Shown here piece after piece: positions 52,174 to 60,906 of a DNA stretch of 64,000 bases. Location: the NCBI RefSeq assembly GCF_029626035.1, contig NZ_JARUBE010000003.1, forward strand, positions 5,456,001 through 5,520,000, written 5' to 3'. Origin of the DNA: Micromonospora sp. WMMD980 (GTDB taxonomy: Bacteria; Actinomycetota; Actinomycetes; Mycobacteriales; Micromonosporaceae). Both the position numbers and the translations under genes were made by a program. Position 1 is the first letter of the stretch; each line of letters opens with the position of its first letter. Below the pieces are notes generated by a model. It did not search any database. It saw nothing but the letters and a program-made list of their open reading frames with translations, and was not told where the DNA came from.

Positions 52174-52229
52174 TGTTGAGCGGGGGCCCCGCCTCTACCG
52201 CAGGCGTTAACAAGGGGCCCCGCCTTGCA
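52174..52229. repeat. GGGGCCCC interspersed inverted repeat, copy 4
   Basis: GTTGAGCGGGGGCCCCGCC on the left and AACAAGGGGCCCCGCCTTG on the right, around CTCTACCGCAGGCG. It lies between convergent genes and ends 3 bases before the stop of the GCS2-family gene. Confidence 0.8.
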
Positions 52230-52231
52230 CC

Positions 52232-53710
52232 TCAGTCGACGGGCCAGGTGTGGACGGGCTCGTTGGTGCGTTGAAGCTCGGCGTAGCGCTGGACCATGTG
52301 GTGCAGCGCGGCCGTCCGGTCCATCCCGCGGTGCCGCTCGGCCGCCCACACCGTCTCGGTCTGCCAGACCGCGCCGTTGCGGCCGGTACGGCAGCGCCCC
52401 TCGATCACGCCGAGGAGGCGGTCCCGCTCGGCCGGGGCGACGCCGAACCCGTCCAGCCCTTGCGCGGCCACCGGCAGCAGCGTGTCGAGGACGAGCGTGG
52501 TGACCGGCACGTCGCCGAGCCGGGGCCAGTGCAGCACCGCGTCGATGCCGCGCCGGGCGGCGGCGTGGAAGTTCTCCTCGGCCGAGGAGAACGTGAGCTG
52601 GCTCCAGATGGGGCGTTCCGCCTCGGCGAGGCCGCGGGCGAGGCCGAAGTAGAACGCGGCGTTGGCGAGCATGTCCACCACGGTCGGGCCGGCGGGCAAC
52701 ACCCGGTTCTCCACCCGCAGGTGCGGGCGGTCGTTCATGATGTCGTAGACCGGGCGGTTCCAGCGGTAGACGGTGCCGTTGTGCAGCCGCAGCTCACCGA
52801 GCTGGGGCACGCCGCCGGCGTGCAGCACCTCGACCGGGTCCTCCTCCTCGCAGATCGGCAGCAGCGGCGGGAAGTAGCGGACGTTCTCCTCGAACAGGTC
52901 GAAGATCGAGGTGATCCAGCGCTCGCCGAACCAGACCCGCGGGCGTACGCCCTGGGCCTTCAACTCGTCCGGCCGGGTGTCGGTGGCCTGCTCGAACAGG
53001 GCGATCCGGGTCTCCGCCCAGAGCTGGCGGCCGTAGAGGAACGGCGAGTTGGCGCCGACGGCGACCTGGACGCCGGCGATCGCCTGGGAGGCGTTCCAGT
53101 GGTCGGCGAAGCTGTCCGGCGCGACCTGGAGATGGAACTGGAGGCTGGTGCAGGCCGCCTCGGGCGCGATCGAGTCGGTATGCGTACGCAGCCGCTCGAC
53201 GCCGTTGATGTCCAGCTCGATGTCCTCGCCGCGGGCGCCGACGATCTGGTCGTTGAGCACCCGGTAACGCTCGTCGGTGGAGAGGTTGTCGGCGACCAGG
53301 TGACGCTCGGTGAGGGTAGGCAGGATGCCGACCATCACGATGGTGGCCTCGGACTTGGCGGCCCGCTCGTCGGCGCGGCTGAGGCTGCTGCGCAGATCCT
53401 GCTCGTAGTCGGTGAACCCGGTGCCGTCGATCAGCCGGGGCGACGCGTTCAGTTCGAGGTTGAACCGGCCCAACTCGCTCTGAAAGAGCGGGTCGGCGAT
53501 GTCGGCCAGGATCTGGTCGTTGCGCATGGCCGGCTCGGCGGCGGCGTCGACCAGGTTCAACTCGATCTCCAACCCGGTCATCGGCCGGTCGGCGTCGAAG
53601 CCGAAGTCGTCGAGCATCAACGCGAAGACGTCCAGGCACCGCCGGACCTTCTGCCGGTAGCGGACCCGATCCTCGCGGGAGAAGGCGCCCTGCTCGACGT
53701 CCCTGCCCAT
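52232..53710 (-). CDS. Glutamate-cysteine ligase family (GCS2/YbdK-like) protein
   Basis: A 492-residue protein of the GCS2 superfamily. The N-terminal LEIELNLVDAAAEPAMRN near residues 47-64 and FNLELNASPRLIDG near 82-95 carry acidic ATP-Mg ligands. LQFHLQVAPDSFADHWNAS near 195 and HNGTVYRWNRPVYD near 350 are family-like. It joins glutamate to an amine, cysteine or amino acid; the substrate is not readable. ATG 53710 follows GGGAGG. Actinomycetes have several paralogues including ergothioneine EgtA and mycothiol-unrelated enzymes. Confidence 0.85.
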   Translation of the reverse strand: MGRDVEQGAFSREDRVRYRQKVRRCLDVFALMLDDFGFDADRPMTGLEIELNLVDAAAEPAMRNDQILADIADPLFQSELGRFNLELNASPRLIDGTGFTDYEQDLRSSLSRADERAAKSEATIVMVGILPTLTERHLVADNLSTDERYRVLNDQIVGARGEDIELDINGVERLRTHTDSIAPEAACTSLQFHLQVAPDSFADHWNASQAIAGVQVAVGANSPFLYGRQLWAETRIALFEQATDTRPDELKAQGVRPRVWFGERWITSIFDLFEENVRYFPPLLPICEEEDPVEVLHAGGVPQLGELRLHNGTVYRWNRPVYDIMNDRPHLRVENRVLPAGPTVVDMLANAAFYFGLARGLAEAERPIWSQLTFSSAEENFHAAARRGIDAVLHWPRLGDVPVTTLVLDTLLPVAAQGLDGFGVAPAERDRLLGVIEGRCRTGRNGAVWQTETVWAAERHRGMDRTAALHHMVQRYAELQRTNEPVHTWPVD

Positions 53711-53912
53711 GTGTCCTCCCGGCGCCGGCGCGACGGAACCGTTGGCGTTCCGCAACGCATTGTGAACCATCCACGTGGTCTGCGTAAGTGCGCCCGGCCC
53801 TGGTGGAAGCGCGGTCGGGTGCAGGTCTGCACCTGTACCCCGCCGCGACCTCGCGCATCGCGTGTAAACAGCGAACATCACGTGACAATCCGCACGACCC
53901 CGGATACGCCGG

Positions 53913-53949
53913 CGGGCCCGCCACCGCCGGTGCGACGGTGCGGGCCCGC
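53913..53949 (-). terminator. Hairpin terminator of the YceI gene
   Basis: CGGGCCCGCCACCG pairs with CGGTGCGGGCCCG (one bulge) around a 9-base loop, 16 bases past the YceI stop. Confidence 0.7.
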
Positions 53950-53964
53950 GGGCCTGGCGACGGC

Positions 53965-54546
53965 TCAGCCCTGACGGATGGCCTCGCCCTCGATCTCGAT
54001 CTTGACCTTGCGGCCGACCAGGACGCCACCGGTCTCCAGGGCGACGTTCCAGGTCAGGCCGAAGTCCTCCCGGTCGATCTCGGTGTGCGCGGAGAAGCCG
54101 AAGATGTCCTCCCCGAACGGGCTGCGGCCGACACCCTCGAACTCGACCTCGAGGTCCACCGGACGGGTCACGTCCTTGATGGTCAGCTCGCCGGAGAGCA
54201 CGAACTCGTTGCCCTCCCGGGACTTCACGCCGGTGCTGCGGAACTCCAGCGTCGGGAACTTCTCGACGTCGAGGAACTCCGGGCTGCGCAGGTGGGCGTC
54301 CCGGTCGGCCTGCGCGGTGGTGATGCTGGCGGCCTGGATGCTGGCGGTGACCGTGGAATGCATCGGGTCTTCGGTGACGGTGATGGTGGCGGTGGCGTCG
54401 GCGAAGTCACCGCGTACCTTGCTGACCATCATGTGCCGCCCGACGAAGCCGACCCGCTTGTGTGAGGCGTCCAGGAGGTAGGTGCCGGGGGCCGGGATGG
54501 TGAGACCCTCCCAGTCGCGGGTAACGGCGTCGGTGTTGCTGGTCAT
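53965..54546 (-). CDS. YceI family protein
   Basis: A 193-residue YceI lipocalin-like protein. Motifs: GTYLLDASHKRVGFVGRHMM near 22-41, VRGDFADATATITV near 45-58, DRDAHLRSPEFLDVEKFPTL near 83-102, and VTRPVDLEVEFEGVG near 125-140. YceI proteins bind polyisoprenoid lipids. No signal peptide is seen, so it may be cytoplasmic, as in many actinobacteria. ATG 54546 follows CGGAGGAG. It is divergent from a MarR gene, which probably controls it. Confidence 0.92.
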   Translation of the reverse strand: MTSNTDAVTRDWEGLTIPAPGTYLLDASHKRVGFVGRHMMVSKVRGDFADATATITVTEDPMHSTVTASIQAASITTAQADRDAHLRSPEFLDVEKFPTLEFRSTGVKSREGNEFVLSGELTIKDVTRPVDLEVEFEGVGRSPFGEDIFGFSAHTEIDREDFGLTWNVALETGGVLVGRKVKIEIEGEAIRQG

Positions 54547-54606
54547 GGTGCTCTCCTCCGGAGAAGATTGTTTAGTAGCCCAAAGACTGACTAAGCAACT
54601 ATAGCT

Positions 54607-54628
54607 TTGACAATATTCCTTGTGTCAA
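54607..54628. promoter_or_regulatory. Inverted repeat TTGACA-N10-TGTCAA before the MarR gene
   Basis: Perfect 6-bp arms, 22 bases in all, in an unusually AT-rich stretch between the divergent yceI and marR genes. The left arm is also a consensus -35 box, with TATTGC 17 bases later, so MarR binding here would block its own promoter. Confidence 0.55.
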
Positions 54629-54639
54629 GTATTGCTAGG

Positions 54640-55137
54640 ATGGGTGGCGTGGACCAGAACGTGTTCGACGATCCTCGGATCACCGCCGTCGGCCTCCTCT
54701 ACGAGGCGCACGCCGGGCTCTCCGCCCGGTTCGCCGCCCAGTTCGAGGAGCACGGGCTCTCCCCCGTCGAGTTCGAGGTGCTCACCCGCCTCGCCCGCTC
54801 GCCCAACAACCAGCTGCGGATGACCGACCTCGCGGCGCAGACCTCGCTCTCCACGAGCGGCGTCACCCGGGTGGTCGACCGGATGGAGCGCGACGGCCTG
54901 ATCCGCCGCCGGGCCTGCCCGTCGGACCGGCGCAGCTCGTTCGCGGTGGTCACCGCCGCCGGGCTGGGTCGACTGGACGAGACCCTCCCCGGCCACCTGA
55001 CGATCATCGAGCAGTGGTTCACCGGCCAGCTCGCACCGGCCGAGCTCGCCGGGCTGCTGGACGGGCTGCGCCGGGTGCGGGACGCGGTGCACCCCGGCGC
55101 CACCGCCGGCAGCACCGAACCGGCCGGCACCTCATGA
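54640..55137 (+). CDS. MarR-family transcriptional regulator
   Basis: A 165-residue MarR protein. The winged helix spans about residues 35-100 (LSPVEFEVLTRLARSPNNQL, RMTDLAAQTSLSTSGVTRVV, DRMERDGLIRRRACPSDRRS). The terminal helices form the dimer interface. It most likely represses itself and the divergent yceI gene through the inverted repeat at 54607-54628. ATG 54640 or GTG 54649 may be the start; with TATTGC at 54630-54635, the ATG form would be nearly leaderless. Confidence 0.9.
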   Translation: MGGVDQNVFDDPRITAVGLLYEAHAGLSARFAAQFEEHGLSPVEFEVLTRLARSPNNQLRMTDLAAQTSLSTSGVTRVVDRMERDGLIRRRACPSDRRSSFAVVTAAGLGRLDETLPGHLTIIEQWFTGQLAPAELAGLLDGLRRVRDAVHPGATAGSTEPAGTS

Positions 55138-55263
55138 GCCGCCGTTACCCGTGGGTCACCGGCAGAACGACCGGCAGAACCGGCTTGTCGCGCGGGCAAA
55201 AGACCGTAAGCGCCGACAAAAGGTTCGACGTGTCTGGATAGGCTGCCGAAAGCGGGGGGCACC

Positions 55264-55330
55264 GGGGGTGCTGGCGCGAGCGTGGAGCGAGGGGCAGCAC
55301 CAGGGGGCTACTTCGCTCGCGCCACCCCCG
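55264..55330. repeat. Overlapping hairpins between convergent MarR and XRE-TPR genes
   Basis: GGTGCTG (55267-55273) can pair with CAGCACC (55295-55301), and GGCGCGAGCG (55273-55282) can pair with CGCTCGCGCC (55314-55323). The two share bases and cannot both form. The place suggests a terminator for one or both genes. Confidence 0.45.
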
Positions 55331-55359
55331 CGCCCTCTCGGGAGCCCCACCGGCTCCGG

Positions 55360-57906
55360 TCACGCCCACCGCGCGCGTCCCCGCTGCGCCACCAGGGAAT
55401 AGAGCAACTCCTCCTCCCGGGGCAGCAGACTGACGCCGGTGACCTGCCGCGCCCGGTCCAGCCGGTCCAGCACGGCCACCTCCCCGGTGCTGGCCGCCAA
55501 CCCCACGAGGGCCTCGACCAGATCCCGCCGGTCGGCGGCGCCGGCCGCCGCTTCGGCCGCCGCGGCGAACCACTCCGCCGCCAGCTCCCGATCCCCCCGA
55601 TTCAACGCCACCTGGCCCTCGATCAACGCCCGGAGCGCGTCCCCGGTGCGGACGCCCCGGCCGGCACCGGGCGGATCCCACCGCTCGACCGCCGACGGGC
55701 GACGCGGGCCGGGTACCTGGTTCGACGGCCACAGCTCGGCCACCGCCGCCAACGCCTCGTCGTCCCGCCCCTGGAGCGCGAGCGCCAGACCGACGCCGCC
55801 GATCGTCCGGCGGCGCCGACCCGGGTCACCCAGCTCGACGAGCGCGGCCGCCGCCCGCCGCCCCTGCTCGGCCGCCTCGGCGTAGCGGCCCTCCAGCCGG
55901 GACAGCTCGGCGAGGTCGGCCCGCGCCAGCAACCGGAGCCGCTGGTCCCCGCACTGCGCGGCCAGCCGGTCGACTGTGGCCAGCCGCCGCCGGCCGCCGG
56001 CCAGCTCCCCCACACGTACGTCGTGCCAGGTCAGATGGTGCTGGGCGACCGCCATCTCGCGTACCCGACAGTGCCGGGTGGCCAGCGCCAGCGCCGCCTC
56101 GGCCTGCTCCCGGGCCTCGTCGTGCGCGCCCAGCCCGCGCAGCACCGCGCAGAGCACCGACCGGGCGGACAGCTCCCCGGTCACGTCGCCGGCCTCGGCG
56201 AAGACGGCCAGCGCCGTCCGCGCCGCCGGCAGTTCCTCTGGCCCCGCCCCGTGCTCGGCGGCCAACCGGGCCGAGCCGAGCAGCGCCCAGGCCCGCAGCA
56301 CCGGCGGCGCCCCGGCGGTACGCGGATCGGCCAGCAACCGACGCAGCCAACGGCGGCCCGAGACGTCCCGTCCCCGCAGCCGCCACCACCGAGGCAGCGC
56401 GGCAGCCAGCAACAACGCGATCGCCGGGGCGTCCTCGGCGGCGTACGCCAGCGCGGCGCTGATGTCACCGGTCGCCTCGTCCAGCAGGTGCACGGTGCCC
56501 GGCAGCTCGGCGCCGACCAGGCCGGGCGCGGTGCGCCGGACCAGCCCGGCGATCACCGACGCGTGTCGCAGCCGGATGCCCGCCGTCTCGAACTCCAGAT
56601 CGGCCTGCTCGGCCGCGAAGTCGCGGACCGCGTCCAGAAGCCGGAACCGGAACGGGCCGGCACCCCGGACGCTGAGCAGGCCCAGCTCCCGAAGCCGGTC
56701 CAGCAGCGGAGCCGCATCCCACCGGTGGCCGCCCTCGGCGAGCAGGTCCTCGGCCAGCTCCACCGACCAGCGGTTGCGGAACGCGGACAGCCGGCGCAGC
56801 GCGGCACGGTCGGCGGAGGCGAGCAGGTGATAGCTGGTCGCCACCGCCTCCCGCAAGGTCACCGTGCCGGCGACCGGATCGGCCGGCTCCCAGCCGGGGC
56901 GCACGCCGGCCAGGTCGAGGACGCGGTCGCCGTAGCGGTCCAGCAGCTCGGTGACATCGAGGATGCGGCCCCGCGCGGCCATCAACTCGATCGCCAGGGG
57001 CAGCCCGCCCAGGCGGCGCACCAGCGCGGCGAGTGCCGGCAGCTCGGCCCGGGTGGGTGGCGCGTGCCGAGCCTGGGTGAACCGGGCGGCGAAGAGCGCG
57101 GCGGCGGGCCAGCGGTCCAGTTCGGCGCGGTCCGCGGGATCCATGCCGGCCGGCGGCACGTCGAGCGGCGCGACCGGCCGGACCAGCTCGCCGGAAAGCC
57201 CGACCGGCCGGCGGCCGGTCACCAGCACCCGCAGGCCCGGCGCGGCCTCGGCCAGCGACCGCAGCGCCTCGGCCACCGCTTCGGGCGCCCGGTCGACGGC
57301 GTCGACCAGCAGCAGCGCCGGCCGGTCGGCGAGCCGGCAGGAGAGGTCGGCGAGCCGGTTCACGCCGAACACCGACGTCGAGGCGGCGAGCACGTCGGCG
57401 GCGTCCGAGCCCTCGCCGACCAGCACTCCGGCCACCCCGGCCGGGTGTCGGGCCGCGACCGCGTGGGCGACGGTGAGCGCGAGCGCGGTCTTGCCGACGC
57501 CGGCCAGACCGACCAGGCTCACCACCGGATAAGCGTCGAGCAGGGCGGAGACCTCGGCCGTGTCGCGCTCCCGGCCGAGCAGTGGCATGGGCTGGGGCAG
57601 CGCGACCGGCGTCCCCGGATCGGGTTCGACCTCGACCGGCGCGGCGGCGGCCGGCCGGGCGGCGGCGACGAACTCCCGCCGGGAGGCGCCGGTCAGGCCG
57701 AGCGCGTCGGCGAGTAGATCGACAGTGGTGCGTTGGGGCCGGGTGGCCCGGCCCCGCTCCAGGTCACGGACGGTCCGCACTCCCACGCCCGCCCGGTCGG
57801 CCAGGTCGGCCTGGGTCAGGCCGGCGACGAGCCGATGCCCACGCAACAGATCGGACAGCGGTGTCCGGCCAGCCGGGCCCCGCGAACGATCATGGTCGGG
57901 AGTCAT
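55360..57906 (-). CDS. XRE - ATPase - TPR transcriptional regulator
   Basis: An 848-residue regulator. An N-terminal XRE helix-turn-helix (about 15-75; LSDLLRGHRLVAGLTQADLA, GVGVRTVRDLERGRATRPQR) is followed by an NB-ARC/AAA-type NTPase (about 110-400). Its Walker A is LVGLAGVGKTALAL and Walker B is ALLLVDAVD. The rest is a TPR-like helical array with many Ala/Leu/Arg repeats. This is the layout of actinomycete AfsR-like/LuxR-like signal-transducing ATPases, but the DNA-binding part is XRE, not SARP. The target is unknown. ATG 57906 is the best start; GTG 57942 is possible. Confidence 0.85.
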   Translation of the reverse strand: MTPDHDRSRGPAGRTPLSDLLRGHRLVAGLTQADLADRAGVGVRTVRDLERGRATRPQRTTVDLLADALGLTGASRREFVAAARPAAAAPVEVEPDPGTPVALPQPMPLLGRERDTAEVSALLDAYPVVSLVGLAGVGKTALALTVAHAVAARHPAGVAGVLVGEGSDAADVLAASTSVFGVNRLADLSCRLADRPALLLVDAVDRAPEAVAEALRSLAEAAPGLRVLVTGRRPVGLSGELVRPVAPLDVPPAGMDPADRAELDRWPAAALFAARFTQARHAPPTRAELPALAALVRRLGGLPLAIELMAARGRILDVTELLDRYGDRVLDLAGVRPGWEPADPVAGTVTLREAVATSYHLLASADRAALRRLSAFRNRWSVELAEDLLAEGGHRWDAAPLLDRLRELGLLSVRGAGPFRFRLLDAVRDFAAEQADLEFETAGIRLRHASVIAGLVRRTAPGLVGAELPGTVHLLDEATGDISAALAYAAEDAPAIALLLAAALPRWWRLRGRDVSGRRWLRRLLADPRTAGAPPVLRAWALLGSARLAAEHGAGPEELPAARTALAVFAEAGDVTGELSARSVLCAVLRGLGAHDEAREQAEAALALATRHCRVREMAVAQHHLTWHDVRVGELAGGRRRLATVDRLAAQCGDQRLRLLARADLAELSRLEGRYAEAAEQGRRAAAALVELGDPGRRRRTIGGVGLALALQGRDDEALAAVAELWPSNQVPGPRRPSAVERWDPPGAGRGVRTGDALRALIEGQVALNRGDRELAAEWFAAAAEAAAGAADRRDLVEALVGLAASTGEVAVLDRLDRARQVTGVSLLPREEELLYSLVAQRGRARWA

Positions 57907-58007
57907 GGGCACGAAGAGTACGGACGGGATCCGACGCTCCACAGCCGATCGTCAACCACCCGACCGTATGACGCCGATATCCGACAGACGGCCGAGGCGG
58001 GCGGCGG

Positions 58008-59162
58008 TCACATGCCGAGGTCGCGCGCGATGATCATGCGCTGCACCTCGCTGGTGCCCTCGCCGATCTCCAGGATCTTGGAGTCGCGCCAGAAGCGGGC
58101 GACCGGGTACTCGTTCATGAAGCCGTAGCCGCCGTGGATCTGGGTCGCCTCCCGGGCGTTGTCCACCGCGACGGTGCTGGCGTGCAACTTGGCGATCGCC
58201 GCCTGCCGCTTGAACGGCTCGCCGGCGAGCATCCGGGCGGCCGCGTCGTAGTAGGCCAGCCGGGCGGTGTGCGCCTTCATCTCCATGTCGGCGATCTTGA
58301 ACTGGATCGCCTGGTAGTTGCCGATCGGCTGGCCGAACGCCTGACGCTCCTTGGCGTACTTGATCGACTCGTCGACGCAGCCCTGGGCCAGGCCGACGGC
58401 GAGCGCCGCGATGGCGATCCGGCCCTCGTCCAGGATGCGCAGGAACTGGGCGAAGCCCCGACCGCGCTCGCCGAGCAGGTTGGCCGCCGGCACCCGGCAG
58501 TCGTCGAAGGTCAACTCGTGGGTGTCCGAGGCGGTCCAGCCGACCTTGGAGTAGCCGGGCGCGACGGTGAAGCCGGGCGTGCCGGACGGCACGATGATGG
58601 TGGACAGCTCCTTGCCGCCGTCCGGCCGGGTGCCGGTCACCGCGGTGACGGTGACCATCGCGGTGATGTCGGTGCCGGAGTTGGTGATGAACGCCTTCGA
58701 ACCGTTGATCACCCACTCGTCCGTCGCCTCGTCGAGCACCGCCCGGGTCTGGGTGCCGCCGGCGTCGGAGCCGGTGCCCGGCTCGGTCAGCCCGAAGCCG
58801 GCCAGCGCCTCACCGCTGAGCAGCTTCGGCAGCCAGCGCGCCTTCTGCTCCTCGGTGCCGAAGCGGTAGATCGGCATCGCGCCCAGCGACACCGCCGCCT
58901 CCAGGGTGATCGCCACGCTGGAGTCAACCCGGGCCAACTCCTCCAGGGCCAGGCAGAGCGCGAAGTAGTCACCGCCCATGCCGCCGTGCTCCTCGGCGAA
59001 GGGCAGGCCGAACAGGCCCATCTTGCCCATCTGCCGAATGACCTCGTACGGGAAGGTGTGCTTCTCGTAGTGCTCGGCGATCACCGGGGCGACCACCTCG
59101 CGGGCGAAGTCCCGGACGCTCTCCCGCAGCGCCTGCTGCTCCTCGTCGAGCCGGAAGTCCAT
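58008..59162 (-). CDS. Acyl-CoA dehydrogenase (isovaleryl/short-chain type)
   Basis: A 384-residue flavin dehydrogenase of the standard size. Motifs: MDFRLDEEQQALRESVRDFA at the start, GFGLTEPGTGSDAGGTQTRA near 120-139, ITNSGTDI near 158, and IHGGYGFMNEYPVARFWRD near 340-358. The catalytic Glu is in EIGEGTSEVQRMIIARDLGM at the C-terminus. Neighbours (carboxyltransferase, HMG-CoA lyase, biotin carboxylase) point to leucine breakdown, where isovaleryl-CoA is the substrate. Related butyryl-CoA enzymes cannot be excluded. Confidence 0.9.
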   Translation of the reverse strand: MDFRLDEEQQALRESVRDFAREVVAPVIAEHYEKHTFPYEVIRQMGKMGLFGLPFAEEHGGMGGDYFALCLALEELARVDSSVAITLEAAVSLGAMPIYRFGTEEQKARWLPKLLSGEALAGFGLTEPGTGSDAGGTQTRAVLDEATDEWVINGSKAFITNSGTDITAMVTVTAVTGTRPDGGKELSTIIVPSGTPGFTVAPGYSKVGWTASDTHELTFDDCRVPAANLLGERGRGFAQFLRILDEGRIAIAALAVGLAQGCVDESIKYAKERQAFGQPIGNYQAIQFKIADMEMKAHTARLAYYDAAARMLAGEPFKRQAAIAKLHASTVAVDNAREATQIHGGYGFMNEYPVARFWRDSKILEIGEGTSEVQRMIIARDLGM

Positions 59163-59220
59163 GTCGATCCTCCTGGGAAGGGGCGGGCCGCCGGCGCTCG
59201 TGACACCGGGAGCGGCTGAA

Positions 59221-59277
59221 GCGTTAAGCGGGGCCCCTTCCTCTGCACCAGGCGTTAAGCGGGGGCCCTTCCTTACC
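59221..59277. repeat. GGGGCCCC interspersed inverted repeat, copy 5
   Basis: GCGTTAAGCGGGGCCCCTTC and GCGTTAAGCGGGGGCCCTTC appear as near-direct copies here, both containing the core, around CTCTGCACCAG. It lies between the carboxyltransferase stop and the acyl-CoA dehydrogenase start on the same strand, so it may separate the two transcripts. Confidence 0.78.
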
Positions 59278-59279
59278 GG

Positions 59280-60813
59280 TCAGACGGGGGTGACGCCGTG
59301 GCGACGCGTGGAGAAGTCGCGGTTCTTGGTGCGGGCGGCGGTGAAGCGGCGGACCAGCTCGGCGCGCAGCTCGTGTGGCTCGACGATCGCGTCCACCACC
59401 AGCTCGCTGGCGAGCCGGACGACGTCGATGTCGCGCTCGTACTCCTCGCGCTTCGCGGCGACGAACGCGGCCCCGCTCGGTCTCGTCGGCGATCGCGGCG
59501 ATCTTGTTGGCGTAGACGGCGTTGACCGCGGCCTCGGCGCCCATCACCGCGATCTTCGCGGTGGGCAGCGCGATGGTGGCGTCGGGCTCGAAGCCGGGAC
59601 CGGCCATCGCGTAGAGGCCCGCGCCGTACGCCTTGCGGACCACCACGCAGATCTTCGGCACGGTCGCCTCGGAGATCGCCGTGATCATCTTCGCGCCGTG
59701 CCGGATGATGCCCTGCTTCTCCACCGCGCTGCCGACCATGAAGCCGGGCACGTCGCTGAGGAACAGCAGCGGCACGTTGAACGCGTCGCAGAGCTGCACG
59801 AACCGGGTCGCCTTGTCCGCCGAGTCGACGAAGAGCACGCCGCCCTTGAACATCGAGTTGTTGCCGACCACGCCGACGACCTCGCCGTTCAGCCGGCCGA
59901 AGCCGATGGTCAGCTCCTTGGCCCAGAGCGCCTGGATCTCGAAGAAGCTGCCCTCGTCGACCAGGCCCTTGACGTACCGCCGCATGTCGAACGCCTGCCG
60001 CTCGCTGGCGGGGACCAGCGCGGCCAGGTCAGCCTTCTCGGGCGCCGGCCTCGCCTCGGCGGCCGGCGGCGCCTCGGTCCAGTTGGCCGGCAGGTAGGAC
60101 AGGTAGGTCCGCACCACGTCGAGCGCGTCGGTCTCGGTCTTGCAGAGGAAGTGACCCACGCCGGACTCGGTGCAGTGCACCTTGGCCCCACCCATCGCCT
60201 CCAGCGTGGTCTTCTCGCCGGTGACCATCTCGACCATCCGGTCGGAGCCGAGATACATGCTGGCGTTGCCGTCCACCATGGCCACCACGTCGCAGAACGC
60301 CGGAATGTACGCCCCGCCGGCCGCGCTGGGCCCGAAGAGCGCACAGACCTGCGGGATCGCGCCGGAGGCCCGGACCTGGTTCCAGAAGATCTTGCCGGCG
60401 CCGCGGCGACCCGGGAACAGGTCGACCTGGTCGGTGATCCGGGCGCCCGCGGAGTCGACCAGGTAGACCATCGGCACCTTGGTCGCGTAGGCCCGCTCGA
60501 TGATCCGGATGATCTTCTCGACGGTGCGCGCGCCCCAGCTTCCGGCCTTGACCGTGGAGTCGTTCGCCATCAGGCAGACCGGCCGGCCGTCGATGGTCGC
60601 GGTGCCGGTCACCACCCCGTCGGCGGGCAGCCCGTCGGCCATCGCGTTGGCATAGAGCCCGTCCTCGACGAACGAGCCCTCGTCGACCAGGTGCGCCACC
60701 CGCTCACGGGCGAACAGCTTGCCCTTCGCGGCGTTGGCCGCGTGGTATTTGTCCGCACCGCCGGCACGGGCGCGCTTGCGCAACTGCTCCAGAGCCTCAC
60801 CGTCGAGCGTCAC
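59280..60813 (-). pseudogene. Acyl-CoA carboxylase beta subunit (carboxyltransferase) broken by one extra base in GGGG
   Basis: Residues 1-445 form a complete carboxyltransferase: RERVAHLVDEGSFVEDGLYA, GARITDQVDLFPGRRGAGKI, FGPSAAGGAYIPAFCD, GNNSMFKGGVLFVDSADKAT and DVPGFMVGSAVEKQGIIRHG. After YANKIAAIADETER the frame is lost at the run 59471-59474. The other frame continues FVAAKREEYERDIDVVRLAS, ELVVDAIVEPHELRAELVRR and ends RTKNRDFSTRRHGVTPV at TGA 59280. Deleting one base gives 510 residues. It resembles methylcrotonyl-CoA carboxylase beta. Such a conserved 3' end argues for a sequencing error rather than a dead gene. Confidence 0.87.
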
Positions 60814-60842
60814 GCCGACTCCCTCGCCACCCCACCGACCTG

Positions 60843-60852
60843 AACGATCGTT
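60843..60852. promoter_or_regulatory. Palindrome AACGATCGTT before the carboxyltransferase gene
   Basis: A perfect 10-base palindrome with extended half-matches (TGAACGATCGTTAG) 30 bases upstream of the carboxyltransferase start and 54 bases after the HMG-CoA lyase stop. Size and place fit a TetR-type operator; no regulator gene is adjacent. Confidence 0.5.
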
Positions 60853-60906
60853 AGGCTACCCCACGCCCGCCCCCTCCGGCGACCCCGGCGGGAGCGGGCG
60901 GCGCGG

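Noticed and set aside
55282..57717. An 811-codon open frame opposite the XRE-ATPase-TPR gene
   Set aside because: Shadow frame rich in Arg/Gln/Gly/Pro; no motif, and the opposite strand has Walker A and helix-turn-helix motifs.
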